64,000 nt of DNA from Nemertoderma westbladi (GCA_032718475.1 JAUCBJ010009066.1:17389-81388); one strand, 5' to 3'; shown: positions 44,201-52,455, counted from the stretch's first letter. Numbers and translations are program-made. The notes: generated from the sequence alone by a model not told the origin.

Positions 44201-47113
44201 TAGTTGTACCTTATTATTGCTCGTTGTTGCTCGTTGTACTCTATTATTGCTCGTTGTTGCTCATTATTGCTCATTGTTACTCATTGTTGCTCGTTGTTGT
44301 ACTTTATTATTGCTCGTTCAATCGTTGTTCCTCATTGTTGCTCGTTGTTGTACTTTATTATTGCTCATTGTTGGTCATTGTTGCTTGTTGGTGCTCATTG
44401 TTGCTCGTTAGTTGTACTTTATTATTGCTCGTTGTTGCTCATTGTACTCTATTATTGCTCGTTGTTGCTCATTATTGCTCATTGTTACTCATTGTTGCTC
44501 GTTGTTGTTCTTTATTATTGCTCATTGTTGCTCAGTGTTTCTCATTGTTGCTCGTTGTTGCTCAATGTTACTCGTCGTTACTCATTGTCATTGTTGCTCA
44601 TTGTTACTCGTTGTTCCTCATGTCCTAATTATGGGTCGTTGTTTCTCGATATTGTAATTTATTATTGCTCATTGTTGCTCGTTGTTTCTCAATGTTGCTC
44701 GTTGTTGTACTTTATTATTGCTCGTTCAGTCATTGTTCCTCATAGTTGCTCGCTGTTTCTCATTGTTGTACTTTATTATTACTCATTGTTGCTCGGTGTT
44801 TCTCAATGTTACTCGTTGTTGCTCATTGTTGCTCGTTGTTGCTCATTATTACTTATTGTTACTCGTTGTTGCTCATTGTTGCTCGTTGTTGTACTTTATT
44901 ATTGCTCATTTAGTCGTTGTTCCTCATTGTTGCTCGCTGTTTCTCGTTGTTGCTCATTGTTGTACTTTATTATTACTCATTGTTGCTCGGTGTTTCTCAA
45001 TGTTACTCGTTGTTGCTCATTGTTGCTCGTTGTTACTCATTATTACTCATTGTTACTCGTTGTTGCTCATTGTTGCTCGTTGTTGTACTTTATTATTGCT
45101 CATTCAGTCGTTGTTCCTCATTGTCAGATTGTTGCTCGCTGTTTCTCGTTGTTGCTCATTGTTGTACTTTATTATTACTCATTGTTGCTCGGTGTTTCTC
45201 AATGTTACTCGTTGTTGCTCATTGTTGCTCGTTCAGTCGTTGTTCCTCATTATTGCTCATTGTTGTTCGTTGTTTCTCGCTGTTGCCCATTGTTGCTCGT
45301 TGTTGTACTTTATTATTGCTCATTTTTGCTCGTTGTTGCTCATTGTTTCTCATTGTTGCTCAATGTTACTCGTAGTAGGCCTAGTCGTAGTTGCTCATTG
45401 TTACTCGTTGTTGCTCATTGTTGCTCGTTCAGTCGTCGTTCCTCATTATTGCTCGTTGTTGTTCTTTATTATTGCTCAATGTTACTCGTTGTTGCTAATT
45501 GTTGCTCGTTGTTGCTCATTGTTTTGTTACTCATTGTTCATTTGTTGCTCGTTGTTGCTTATTGTTGGTCATTGTTGCTCGTTGTGCATTTTTGCACCTA
45601 TCCAATTAAGCTCAGAAGCTCCCTTATCTCTGCATCTTGCAATGTCCTGTCAAGGTTAGGCAGGTAGGAGGTCATAACTGTCATAAGCAGATAAGGGCAG
45701 AAGGAGGACGGGGCTGGGAGACGAGGCTATAAGAGACATTATACAGTTATATAAGGATATTTAATTTAATTTATTTAATTTAATATATGAGAAATGAGGG
45801 CAGTATTGGTTGACAGGAGATACGCAATGCGTATCCCATTGCGCCTCATAATAGCCTCTCGTCAACAAGTCAACCCCATCGACTAGCGGCACTGGCTATT
45901 TCAGCTGACGGGGCTCTGTCGAAAAACGCGTCCCTGATGCAGTAAGGGCCCTCTTTTGAGGAGCAATATTATTATTGTCGCGGAACTGCTTCTACTCTCT
46001 GTGAGAAATGAGAAATATTTAATTTATTTAAGGAGTATGCAGATTTCGGAATGAAATTGTATACCTAAATAAGAAACCCATGTCAAAAAGTTCTTATTTA
46101 AGGACTTTTAGTATTTGTGTACAATTTCGATGTCTTAAATAAGGTAAATTTAAAAAATCCCTCTTATTTAGGAACTGGTCGTATTTTTGATGCAATTTTA
46201 AAACGCTTGTAGAAAAAAAACCGGACGGTGAAATGTTTTCTGTTTTTTTGCATTATGTTCAAGAAAGAACCAACTTTTATATTGTGAAATAAAATTATGC
46301 GGTATTTTTTACTGAAACAAGTTCTTGCATATTATGTCGAAAAAATATCCAAAAAAGGCCCAAAAACCCCTAAATAAGAGCCATTTTCCTTAAATAAGAA
46401 CCCACTTTTGGAGCTTATTTAAGGGTATGTTCCCTACTGCAGAGTGTGGAGTGGAGAAGCGGGGAAGATCTGCCGAGCTTGCTACTGCGCATGTCTGCCT
46501 GCCTGCATGTCAGCTTGTAGGTAGTGCAGGTATTTGTATTATATAGCAGTATAGGCCTAACAAGCTAAGCAAGTATAATTATTCACTCACATGTTTTTCT
46601 GTGATCAATCAAACTGCACATGAGTTGGGGAATGGAAGATAAACACTGCACAGCGGAATTTAGGAAACAAGTATTTCCTGAGTTATAGAGGCCGCAATGA
46701 CCTTTTAGTGGAAAGTTGATGTAACGGGAGGGAAGTACAACTGGGACGTAACTGGGTTCGTCGCTAGACGCTTGTTTCGATAACGCGTTGCTCCCTGTAG
46801 CAGTGTGGTTCTCTTTCTCTTTGGGATGAGATCCCGCGGCGGAGATGGATTTGTTAAACCCATCATCGTCGTGGTTGCCCCGGTAACTTTTAGCTTTAGC
46901 GCTTCCGTTTGTTACATTGACGTCGTTTCTAAAAACCGCGTATCGCGAATTAATAAACGAGGGAGTTGGTTTATTACCAAATTGCAGTTGTTTAGATCGG
47001 AACTGGCCTTGAAGGGGTTTCAAGTCGCCGATGCATATTCGCTTCCCTGGAGTTTCGTTATAATCTCCTCCTTTTCGCTTTCCATCGTTAAATCGAATAT
47101 TTGGGGTTGTCAT
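1624..47113 (-). CDS. Ubiquitin-specific protease, USP36/USP42-like, seven coding exons (whole gene)
   Basis: A deubiquitinase that would cleave ubiquitin from substrate lysines with a papain-like Cys-His-Asp site. Exons 46591-47113, 42028-42244, 41285-41491, 37181-37358, 12971-13093, 2865-2997 and 1624-2234 join in phases 1,2,2,0,0,1 to 1992 nt, 663 residues plus stop. Landmarks: Cys box GLYNSGNTCFLNS with Cys149; EEDAHEYL; zinc pairs C264/C267 and C314/C317; HLKRF; His box HSGHYV with His396; KYDD with Asp413; end of fold at GAYVLFYLR. The zinc-ribbon spacing and the RCRHKVNATKR stretch resemble what I recall of vertebrate USP36/42/17. The tail is short compared with human USP36 (about 1,100 residues), so further 3' exons are possible but only 1.6 kb remains. 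Introns 1-6 are 4346, 536, 3926, 24087, 9973 and 630 bp. Exact USP paralogue is uncertain. Confidence 0.9.
2441..2620 (-). mobile_element. tRNA-derived SINE, minus orientation
   Basis: The minus strand reads ggtcactagttcgatcccac, a tRNA B-box-like sequence, preceded by a degraded A box near gctagcgg. It is followed by a family tail: ctttgctaagctgtgcccaa, then a stretch ending near aaacccactcatttacccaa. The same tail occurs on the plus strand at 60010-60095. It lies in intron 6 of the USP gene. Confidence 0.6.
2600..2725 (+). mobile_element. tRNA-derived SINE, plus orientation, head-to-head with its neighbour
   Basis: A-box-like tagcggtatgg near 2605 and B-box-like ggtcactagttcgatcccac at about 2656-2675, then the family body ctttgcaaagctgtgcc. 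With the minus copy at 2441-2620 it forms an inverted pair. Confidence 0.6.
2776..2825. mobile_element. Miniature hairpin element in USP intron 6
   Basis: A perfect 16-bp inverted repeat (actagggatgcgacag / its complement) flanks a short gagccg-rich loop (gagccg in tandem). The flanks ttgata and ttgaca look like an imperfect target duplication. It may be a tiny non-autonomous hAT-like relic or simply a hairpin. Confidence 0.4.
2865..2997 (-). CDS. USP exon 6: end of the USP fold
   Basis: Acceptor tcccttag (2998-3005), phase 0. It encodes ATGISRLEALKQHQGAYV then LFYLR, the usual last strand of USP domains, followed by a polar linker (SNNNSHQIHNIQN). Donor GTGAGT at 2859-2864 leaves phase 1. 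Confidence 0.87.
3041..3066. repeat. G26 homopolymer (C26 on the USP sense strand)
   Basis: Twenty-six consecutive G. On the transcribed sense this is a C-tract 43-69 nt upstream of the exon 6 acceptor, so it may act as an extended polypyrimidine tract. The length is probably approximate because homopolymers assemble poorly. Confidence 0.9.
3110..12955. repeat. 16-19-bp minisatellite filling USP intron 5
   Basis: About 530 units of consensus gtaagatagagccaaatca, with 18-bp (gtaagtagagcc...), 17-bp and 16-bp variants and sub-variants (gagctaaatc, tagaaccaaatc, ctgtaccta). It covers nearly the whole 10-kb intron, from about 110 nt before the exon 6 acceptor to about 15 nt past the exon 5 donor. 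The segment from about 4460 recurs from about 8380 (offset near 3,918 bp) with the same order of variants, showing a large internal duplication. No open frame is conserved. Confidence 0.97.
12971..13093 (-). CDS. USP exon 5: catalytic His and Asp
   Basis: Acceptor atttgcag (13094-13101), phase 0. It encodes 41 residues, RHNYTLVGAILHHG through SPHSGHYVGIA to GQWFKYDDAM. His396 (SGHYV) and Asp413 (first D of KYDD) complete the triad by comparison with USP7 and USP36. Donor ATG|GTGAGT at 12965-12970. The intron 5 array begins within about 40 nt. Confidence 0.9.
13094..13456. other. Distal part of USP intron 4, AT-rich
   Basis: Holds the intron 4 acceptor region next to 13094. A short ctaac/gtgttaact repetition occurs around 13190-13245. 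No gene was seen. Confidence 0.5.
13457..13835. mobile_element. MITE with cggcctgtttacacgtg ends and TAA duplication
   Basis: The left end cggcctgtttacacgtg and the complement of the right end aggcctgtttacatgcacgt form terminal inverted repeats; gcaactt motifs recur inside in both orientations. It is flanked by TAA on both sides (13454-13456, 13836-13838). A 3-bp TWA-type duplication fits Harbinger-like elements, but no transposase is present. Confidence 0.65.
13936..13984 (-). repeat. Orphan copy of the 42-bp intron 4 unit
   Basis: Contains gtattaactgttgtaaatgg followed by accgatgttctt, the core of the array unit found beyond 14990. About 800 bp of unrelated sequence separates it from a partial copy at 14783-14800. 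It marks the former distal end of the array. Confidence 0.8.
13985..14782. mobile_element. Unclassified insertion between orphan array units
   Basis: GC-richer than its surroundings and flanked by isolated array units. The minus strand has short open stretches (for example TGVDKLATGTEDREERR) that resemble LINE 5' regions only loosely. No target duplication could be recognised. Probably inserted mobile DNA, type unknown. Confidence 0.35.
14861..14988. mobile_element. Short MITE, tatgggaa ends
   Basis: The left end (tatgggaacggctctagggg) and the complement of the right end (tatgggaaaggttagagggg) form imperfect terminal inverted repeats around a 128-bp AT-rich element, inserted at the edge of the 42-bp array. 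Confidence 0.5.
16069..22488. repeat. Segmental duplication within the 42-bp array, copy 1
   Basis: The order of unit variants from 16069 recurs from 22489 at an offset of exactly 6,420 bp for over 5 kb, with only a few single-base differences (for example 17795/24215, 18552/24972, 20999/27419). Confidence 0.85.
22489..28310. repeat. Segmental duplication within the 42-bp array, copy 2
   Basis: Second copy of the preceding segment. The offset changes from 6,420 to about 5,778 bp after 27741, so this copy lacks roughly 640 bp present in copy 1. The high identity implies a recent event or an assembly duplication. Confidence 0.8.
28958..29057. other. Assembly gap of 100 N
   Basis: Exactly 100 N, the usual placeholder for a gap of unknown size. 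It sits inside the 42-bp array, so the true array length is unknown. Confidence 0.99.
37181..37358 (-). CDS. USP exon 4: second zinc Cys pair and HLKRF box
   Basis: Acceptor acgcag at 37359-37364. The split codon completes Arg316, then CRHKVNATKRVLIHQPPN and VLILHLKRF, matching the USP36-type order. The end shown (NINIGPFSTVNTL, donor CTG|GTGAGT) is the first of a series: the same exon end and donor recur at 37133, 37091, 37049 and 37007 in the same frame before a stop at 36968-36970. The real 3' end is therefore ambiguous. The downstream copies at 37133, 37091 and 37049 (CAG|GTGAGT) are closer to consensus. Confidence 0.82.
37359..37508 (-). other. 3' end of USP intron 3
   Basis: AT-rich 150-bp spacer between the 30-bp array and the exon 4 acceptor; it would hold the branch point. 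No other feature was seen. Confidence 0.6.
37509..41284 (-). repeat. 30-bp minisatellite that begins at the USP exon 3 donor
   Basis: About 126 units of exactly 30 bp. On the USP sense strand each starts gtgcgtgacaaacatacct and ends in acag or actg, so every junction reads ACAG|GTGCGTGA or ACTG|GTGCGTGA, like the real exon 3 donor GACAG|GTGCGTGA. There are two sub-arrays: 39714-41284 with gggggttactg/acag, and 37509-39700 with more varied spacers (accccga, attaga, actcga), separated by one 29-bp unit near 39700 that shifts the frame. Because 30 is a multiple of three the array is open in several frames; the predicted products of 1285, 777, 728, 598 and 509 residues are not genes. Confidence 0.97.
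41285..41491 (-). CDS. USP exon 3: first zinc Cys pair
   Basis: Acceptor ttttttag at 41492-41499. The split codon gives Arg247, then SALRDIFAGTMRSQVVCGEC with zinc pair C264/C267, LSLDLP, and the first Cys of the second pair (YQC314DR). It ends gac ag before donor GTGCGT. The 30-bp intron 3 array starts at this donor, and the frame stays open into it for about 1.6 kb, which gives a 598-codon artefact ORF. Confidence 0.88.
41492..42027 (-). other. USP intron 2 with tandem donor-like motifs and a G-run
   Basis: Right after the exon 2 donor (aaaccag|gtag) the sense strand repeats atcag|gtgg and aaatcag|gtag within 40 nt. A run of 19 C at 41955-41973 (G on the sense strand) follows. Towards the acceptor, ttttcgatcgatta is repeated loosely. 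No gene. Confidence 0.65.
42028..42244 (-). CDS. USP exon 2: fingers/palm with EEDAHEYL
   Basis: Acceptor is tcctag at 42245-42250. The split codon t|gc restores Cys175, giving RKTCNRQPCHACNMTRVC, which parallels the cysteine-rich stretch after the Cys box in USP36-type enzymes. It contains GGEEDAHEYLVYMLDAL, the conserved Q/E-DAHEF box. It ends GKT plus ag before donor GTAGGG. An upstream acceptor (ctcag) would put the exon in the wrong phase. Confidence 0.87.
42245..42714. other. Intron 1, AT-rich segment
   Basis: Only AT-rich sequence with the intron 1 acceptor (42245-42250). No gene or clear repeat was seen. Confidence 0.5.
42720..43206 (+). repeat. Left terminal inverted repeat arm
   Basis: Pairs with 45953-46439; I counted about ten mismatches over 487 bp. 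It contains repeated cttaaataag / cttatttaag motifs. Confidence 0.9.
43749..44090 (-). mobile_element. Dispersed repeat (same family as 55415-55888), nested
   Basis: The minus strand reads tgtgggggagagccacgttc, then aagtgagcgaagccttagc and ttaacgagttgtctgtcgtc, matching the 55415 copy. It ends at the opposite terminus with a cgcgcagc/tgcgcagc-type sequence before cgtggga. It lies inside the intron 1 inverted-repeat element. Confidence 0.65.
44100..45590. repeat. TTGCTCATTG-type simple array
   Basis: About 1.5 kb of roughly 10-bp units (ttgctcattg, ttgctcgttg, ttactcgttg) interrupted by gtactttattattgctc. Higher-order blocks of several hundred bp recur. Leu/Cys/Ser-rich ORFs here come from the repeat. 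Confidence 0.95.
45953..46439 (-). repeat. Right terminal inverted repeat arm
   Basis: Inverted copy of 42720-43206, ending ggtatgttccctactg before the CAGAG duplication. Confidence 0.9.
46591..47113 (-). CDS. USP exon 1: N-terminal extension and catalytic Cys box
   Basis: Encodes residues 1-174 and the first base of 175. The start is the ATG at 47113. The frame stays open some way upstream without another seen Met, so a non-coding first exon cannot be excluded. Residues 1-139 are polar and probably disordered, with a basic patch KRKGG. The USP fold starts near residue 137 (KGHCGLYNSGNTCF), with nucleophile Cys149. The exon ends HRKT plus t, followed by a strong donor GTGAGT (46585-46590). 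Confidence 0.88.
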
Positions 47114-47772
47114 TATGACGCCAGTAATACTGTAATGCAGTAACTGAGTAATGCCGTAAGCCTAGGCAGCTAGGCCTAACTACAGAACTATGAACTATCG
47201 TCAGACAGTCAGAATGTCAGATCTCGATCTCATGCAGTCCAACAGTGACAGTCCACAGTGCTGCAGTGATCAGGCAGTCAGGTGATGCTCTCAGATGCTC
47301 TCATGCCAGCATGCACTCTCCTGCTCTCAAGCTCAGCCAGTCCAGCAGTCAGCAGACAGAAGCTCAGGCTGTCATGTAAAGCAGTACAGCTGCAAGTACC
47401 GGACCGGTAAAGATCAAGGTAAGGCGTGATCTGAACTGAAGCCGTACACCGTCTGACCGTAGGTTAGCACAGCAGTACACAGCAGCACAGTAAGCTGGTG
47501 TGGTAAGGTACGGTAAGTCATAAGTGGTATGGTAAGTGCCTGCAACCGTGAAACGCGCTGTCACTTCTGCACTTTATCGTTCCCCTTTCAGCCTTTGCTC
47601 GCAGCTGACAGTGTAACAGAATTCATTGCATACCGTAGACTCGTAGAGCCGTAGGCTAGTAGCGGTAGGCCCTATAGATTTGTAGATTACGGTACGGTCT
47701 GACGGTACCGGTGGGGTTTGACTATTCCGCGCAGGCAGCGTAAGTGTAGTGTAATAAGCTTGTGTTCCTGTA
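47114..47772. other. 5' flank of the USP gene
   Basis: Probable 5' UTR/promoter side of the USP gene. Many short cagt/cagc words (for example gcagtc, cagtcc) recur between 47200 and 47360. No TATA box or confident transcription start was identified, and the ORFs seen are not convincing. Confidence 0.4.
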
Positions 47773-48375
47773 TGGAATCCATCCAAAAAGTGCGCCGGAT
47801 AGCGCGCCGACCAATTTTTATGCGCGCCGCGCGCCGATGCCATTACGAAGAAAAACCCCGCGCCAACTAAATTTTTAAGCACGCCGATGCAATTTCGAAG
47901 AAACCCCGCGCCAACTAAATTTTTAAGCGCGCCACACATTGAAACAATTTTGAAGAGCGCCACGCCAATGCAAATTCAATTTTGAGGGAGTGTAACCAAT
48001 CTGTCAATGTCAGTCAGTACTGCTGCACCAGTCCCTGCTGTCCTATATCTGTATCTGTGTATACAACAGTAGCCTAACCACTGAACCATACAACAGAAAA
48101 AGAAAGGCGAGCGAAGCGAGCCGAAATTTTTAAACAGCTAAATGCTATTTTTAAGGCACTTATCCATAATTGTTAAACCTGTAAACTAACAAATCGGTGC
48201 CGGCTTTTATTTTTGGGAGAGCCAAAGCTGAAAGCCGGCGCGCTTTACGATTTTCAAGCGCGCCACACGCCAAAGTCGGCGCGCTTTACGATTTTCGAGC
48301 GCGCCACGCGCCACATTGGCGCACTTTTATTGCAAAGTGCGCCGGATTAATCCGGCGCAAAGTGGATGGATTCCA
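47773..48375. mobile_element. MITE with tggaatccatcca ends and GC-rich body
   Basis: The left end tggaatccatccaaaaagtg and the complement of the right end tggaatccatccactttgcg form terminal inverted repeats. The interior has many gcgcgcc/ccggcgc words in both orientations and would fold strongly. The ORFs at 47574-47963 and 48197-48442 arise from this element. Confidence 0.65.
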
Positions 48376-49572
48376 GTCTGGCTTGTGTTGTGGTATCTCA
48401 TCCTGCTCTTATCTGCCTGCATCAACCCGATCATATAAATAACGTAGTTTGTTGCTTATACTTGGTGTATCATATATTGACAATACATATAAAATATAAT
48501 AACAAAATATATTCACATCAGTACATCACCAGTTGATCACCGTAATAATATCATCATACAGTATATAGTTTAGGTATGGAATTGGAATTTTTTATTTGAC
48601 GTTAAATCAGTTAAAACGGGCACTAAGGATATAATTAAAATATAACATATAAAGTAGGAAAAGGTAACGGCAACAAACAAATGTAGTACAGTATGGTGTT
48701 CAACATGTCCTAGAAAATGTGTTTTATCGGAAAACCGTACAAAATAGAAAAAACATAGATAAATAAAATGACCTTCAATAGATTGGAAACACTATTTACA
48801 ATATTTACAACATAATTATGGTAAAATTTAGGACTAACAAACATAGTGGATACGAGTTAAAAGGTATAAATGCAACAACCACAAAATTATTGTAATTATG
48901 ATAAGTCATTTAGGACAAACGGAAACAGTGGATAAGAGGTGTAAGGTATAGATAAAAGCAACAACAACAACACAATAATTATAAAAACGTTCGGCATCAA
49001 TAAAATGTATCTATTAGTAACCAAAAGGTTTAGGTTGTCTTTTTAATACATTTTTAAAAACTGTATTTATTTACTGTTTATTGTCTTATTTTAAAATATT
49101 ATGTACTGTATATATTTCTATTGTCTTACTATAAAATATTATGTACTGTATTTATTTGTAATAAGTTTACCGCGTCTGTGAGTTAGGAATTATAAATACA
49201 CAATGCGTATAATATATATACTGAGAGTTAATTAGGTAGTGATTTGTCGTCGAGGATAAACCCATGAGACTATGTCTCGTTTTCATGAGGGTCCTCGCTA
49301 TATTAGGAGATATTAAAATCGGTAAAGGTTCTATGGATGTTGGTACAGTATGTTACATATGTACATATTGCAAAGGAGTTAAGTCAAGTTGCAGTAATTT
49401 AGAATGAACATGGGTGTGATAAAATAAATAAATTAGACAGATAAATATAAATTATTAAATTTAGTACAAAGTTTGAAAAGAGCGCGGCTTTTTAAATTAA
49501 AGTTAATTGAGTATTGCTAAAAAGTAAAATAAATTTGTTAAAATAGGTAGTTTGTGGAAAGGTAAAAACTTG
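48376..49572. other. AT-rich stretch downstream of the LINE fragment
   Basis: No coding signal. It may include the 3' UTR of the minus-strand LINE that ends at 49573. A ttgtcttattttaaaatatt-type segment is duplicated at about 49080-49145. Confidence 0.4.
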
Positions 49573-50570
49573 TTAGAAATAAATTGATTGCTCGGATTCA
49601 ATAAGTTTTGAAAAACGGTGTTCTTTTACCCTATGTTTGATGGACTCCAGTGATGGGGATTTAGTGATTTCGTTTGGAAGCGTGTTCCAAAGTTTTGGAC
49701 CCTGGTGTGCAAATGATTCGCAGCCTGTGGCAGTCTTGTGGTAGGGTACCACAGCGTGTGACTCGTTACGTCGTAGACGTGATTGTGTTTGGGAGAACGT
49801 AATCAGGTCTCGTAGACCCTTTGGTGCGGTCCCAGTGTAAATTCGGTAAATGTAAGTGAGTGTTATTTGCTGCACGCGTTCTCGGAGTGGTAACCAGTTC
49901 ATTGCTGCAAAGTCGTCGATGCCGATGTGATGCCGTGGGGGCATTGAGTTACAGAAACGTATGCACTTTCTCTGGAGTGCGTTGACTCGTCTGCGGAGTT
50001 GGACTGTTTGTGCTAGAGTAGAGTACCAGCATGGGGCAGCGGAATCAAGGTGCGGCTGGATTAGAGAGTTACACAGAAGGCGTCGAATTGGTTTACTAAG
50101 CGCTTTTGAATTGCGGTGGAGAAAGCCGCGTATCGAGTTTCCTTTTTGGATCGCACGGCGCACTGCACTTTCGCCTGAAAATGTACAGTAGGGTCAAAGG
50201 GGCAGCCTAAATAGTTTATGGTCTTTACTGTGGGGAGTGTTTTATCGTTGTAAGTAACGTTAAAGTTGTCCACTTTGGATAGGTTTTGGTGTGAACCAAA
50301 TAGAATGACTTTGAATTTACCAGAGTGTATACTTACTTAGTCGGTTGTTGATGGCCCATGTTGAAACTTTGTGCAGTTTCATAGATAAACAGGCTGCGAT
50401 ATCTGATGCATTAGTGCCTGTTGCAAGGAGGTTGGTGTCGTCGGCATACTTGGGGGATGGGTCTGATTGGCAGGTAGATTGGTAATCGGTTGGGTATTGG
50501 GGAGTAGGTGTTGTTGTGTCAAGAACCAAAGGTACTGTATAGGTGGTTGGATCAGCTTCCCGTTTATCAA
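49573..50570 (-). pseudogene. Decayed non-LTR retrotransposon, reverse transcriptase 3' half
   Basis: The minus strand carries the RT catalytic motif YADDTNLLATG, then (after frameshifts) TINYLGCPFDPTVHF, and a C-terminal domain from about 50160: LLCNSLIQPHLDSA, VNALQRKCIRFCNS, MNWLPLRERVQQIT, GPKLWNTLPNEI. This order fits CR1/L2-type LINEs. At least two frameshifts break the frame, and the 5' part is missing. The last frame, 49573-50163, stays open for 196 residues. Confidence 0.8.
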
Positions 50571-51117
50571 AGTTTTGGTGACTAACTATACTATACTTAG
50601 ACTATACTAAGGTATATTACAGTATTACCGTAGCAACAAATACTACAAGGCTACAGGCCTATGCCTAACCTAAAACAAAGTAAAGGCTATACGCTACCGG
50701 TACTGCTATATTCCTATCACATCCCCCTTGGAAATAAAGATCGACTCGATCTTCAAAATTATAAAAATTATTACAATATTAATATTCTACTATCTTAAAA
50801 AAAAAACATATCTCAATTCGTTACATTATAATCGTAATTAACTCACTCAAAATAAATTCACAAAATACGTTCAGTTTCTAATAATAGTACCAAATTATCT
50901 GTACAGTATATTTTAGGTGTACCAAATGCTTTAATCTATTACAACAGCAATACTCCTTCATCACAAAAAAATAGTTTTCCAAATACAAATTAAAAATATA
51001 TGCACAATAATTAAATTATTACTATTGTAATTGCAATCACAATATTCTTATACTCCCGTAACATTGTTTCAGTTTCGTACTAACTTCTTTCGTACCGTAC
51101 CGGTACAGAAAATATAA
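50571..51117. other. AT-rich stretch without a recognisable gene
   Basis: Lies between the LINE RT fragment and a PHD-like fragment on the same strand; nothing else seen. Confidence 0.4.
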
Positions 51118-51360
51118 TTATTTTCTGTCACAATCACTACAAAACCATTTATCTTCCTTAGGTTCATCTACAAGACCAACACAATCAAAATGAAACCATT
51201 CAAGGCATCCGTTACAGGCGACAACGGAATTACCGGCACCAGGGCACGGATAAACAATGGTTTCGTCTACATTACGAGTATTTTGATGTGAGTTTTTCTG
51301 ACTATCGTAATCCCGACCAAGCAACGGTTTCGGACTACGCCCGCCCAGAAAGTGTAACAT
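51118..51360 (-). pseudogene. PHD-finger-like fragment
   Basis: An 80-codon open frame with VVACNGCLEWFHFDCVGL and WFCSDC, the second half of a PHD zinc finger (C-x2-C, H-x2-C, C-x2-C). The usual first Cys is replaced by Tyr (VYPCPG), so one zinc ligand is missing. It lies upstream of and on the same strand as the LINE RT fragment; some CR1/L2 LINEs carry a PHD finger in ORF1. It could instead be part of a different element. Confidence 0.5.
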
Positions 51361-51381
51361 TCGTAGATAAATGCGGTAGGT

Positions 51382-52357
51382 ATGGACCGACTCTCAAACG
51401 AACGTGGTCAAGACGACAAGGCTCGGGTCCCTATTGGATTAACAGCAGCCAATAAGCAGGCTCCACTGCTAATGAATGTTGAATATAAGGTTTCTCTTCC
51501 TGATCACGATTGGGTTGTGGCTGATAAACATAAACTGATACCTTCAGTTTATTCTGGAATCGTAATCCAGCCGGATGGTTTTGGTAGACCGGAATGTATT
51601 GGTTATTCAGGTCCCACATATATTGCAATTAGATCTGGAAAGCACTGTTCCTCCACTGCATATAGCCATTGTCGTGACTTGGTTATTCAGGTCCCACATA
51701 TATTGCAATTAGATTTGGAAAGCACTGTTCCTCCACTGCATATAGCCATTGTCGTGACTTTGAAAGACTCCTTACTATACCTGAATTTGATACAGTTACT
51801 AAAGATAGCTAGGTGAATATTGCAAAGCCCGTATTTATATTAACCGTCGATGGGGGGCCGAACGAAAATCCGCGCTTTCAAAAAGTCATTGAGGTTGCAA
51901 TCCACCATTTTATAACTCAAAAATTGGATGCACTTTTTGTGGCAACAGATGCCCCGGGACGTAGTGCATGCATTTAACCGTGTTGAGCGACGCATGGCTC
52001 CACTTAGCAGGCAACTTGCGGGCCTGATTCTACCACATGATACTTTTGGCAGCCATCTAGACCATCGAGGTCGTATATACCACTGACGCGGATTTGGAGA
52101 AACGCAACTTTGGGAATCAATGGGAACTGCATAACTTTCCGTCAATATTTATAAATCAATCAGTGTGTAAAGAGAAGGACTGCAACATTTATTTCGCGTC
52201 AAAAACATTATTAAAATTTCATACTAACGTCGTACATGGCGCAGATGATGACTATTTAGCACTGCCCGCCATTAAGGAGGACATACAAACGATTGACTAC
52301 GGACGATTATCGGTGATTAATATAAATGAACATTGTCTTGTCCTTGGGACAATGTAG
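51382..52357 (+). pseudogene. Decayed transposase-like gene, copy 1
   Basis: The plus strand encodes GLTAANKQAPLL, SLPDHDWVVADKHKL and IAIRSGKHCSSTAYSHC, then out of frame VFILTVDGGPNENPRF, FVATDAPGRSA, RVERRMAPLSRQLAGL and HDTFGSHL, and finally a C2H2-like finger (CKEKDCNIYFASK...H...H). It closely matches 63645-64000. The frame is broken by a 79-bp tandem duplication (51600-51757) and further shifts. I recall similar proteins as uncharacterised multi-copy genes in invertebrates; a DDE/RNase-H-type core is an inference. Confidence 0.65.
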
Positions 52358-52427
52358 ATTAGTGTTGGCATAACAAACACTGTGTGAAGGCCAGGCCTAT
52401 TATTGAAATAAAATATTTTTTGTCTAA

Positions 52428-52455
52428 GGGGGGGGGGGGGGGGGGGGGGGGGGGG
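52428..52455. repeat. G28 homopolymer
   Basis: Twenty-eight consecutive G, similar to the G26 run at 3041. Length is approximate. Confidence 0.9.

Larger units (their letters stand above)
42720..46439. mobile_element. 3.7-kb DNA element with 487-bp terminal inverted repeats in USP intron 1
   Basis: The arms 42720-43206 and 45953-46439 are both 487 bp and about 98% identical as inverted copies, beginning cagtagggaacatacc. The 5-bp direct repeat CAGAG flanks the element (42715-42719, 46440-46444), as expected for a transposon target duplication. Each arm contains about eight copies of a cttatttaagg-like motif in both orientations, possibly transposase-binding sites. No transposase was recognised inside; the interior holds a nested repeat (43749-44090) and a simple array. 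It is foldback-like and non-autonomous. Superfamily unknown. Confidence 0.85.

Noticed and set aside
44067-45667. Leu/Cys/Ser-rich ORFs up to 487 residues
   Set aside because: They come from the TTGCTC array. There is no start context, family similarity or splice structure.
47574-48442. ORFs of 129 and 81 residues upstream of USP
   Set aside because: They lie over a GC-rich inverted-repeat element and show alanine/arginine-rich sequence expected from gcgcgcc words.
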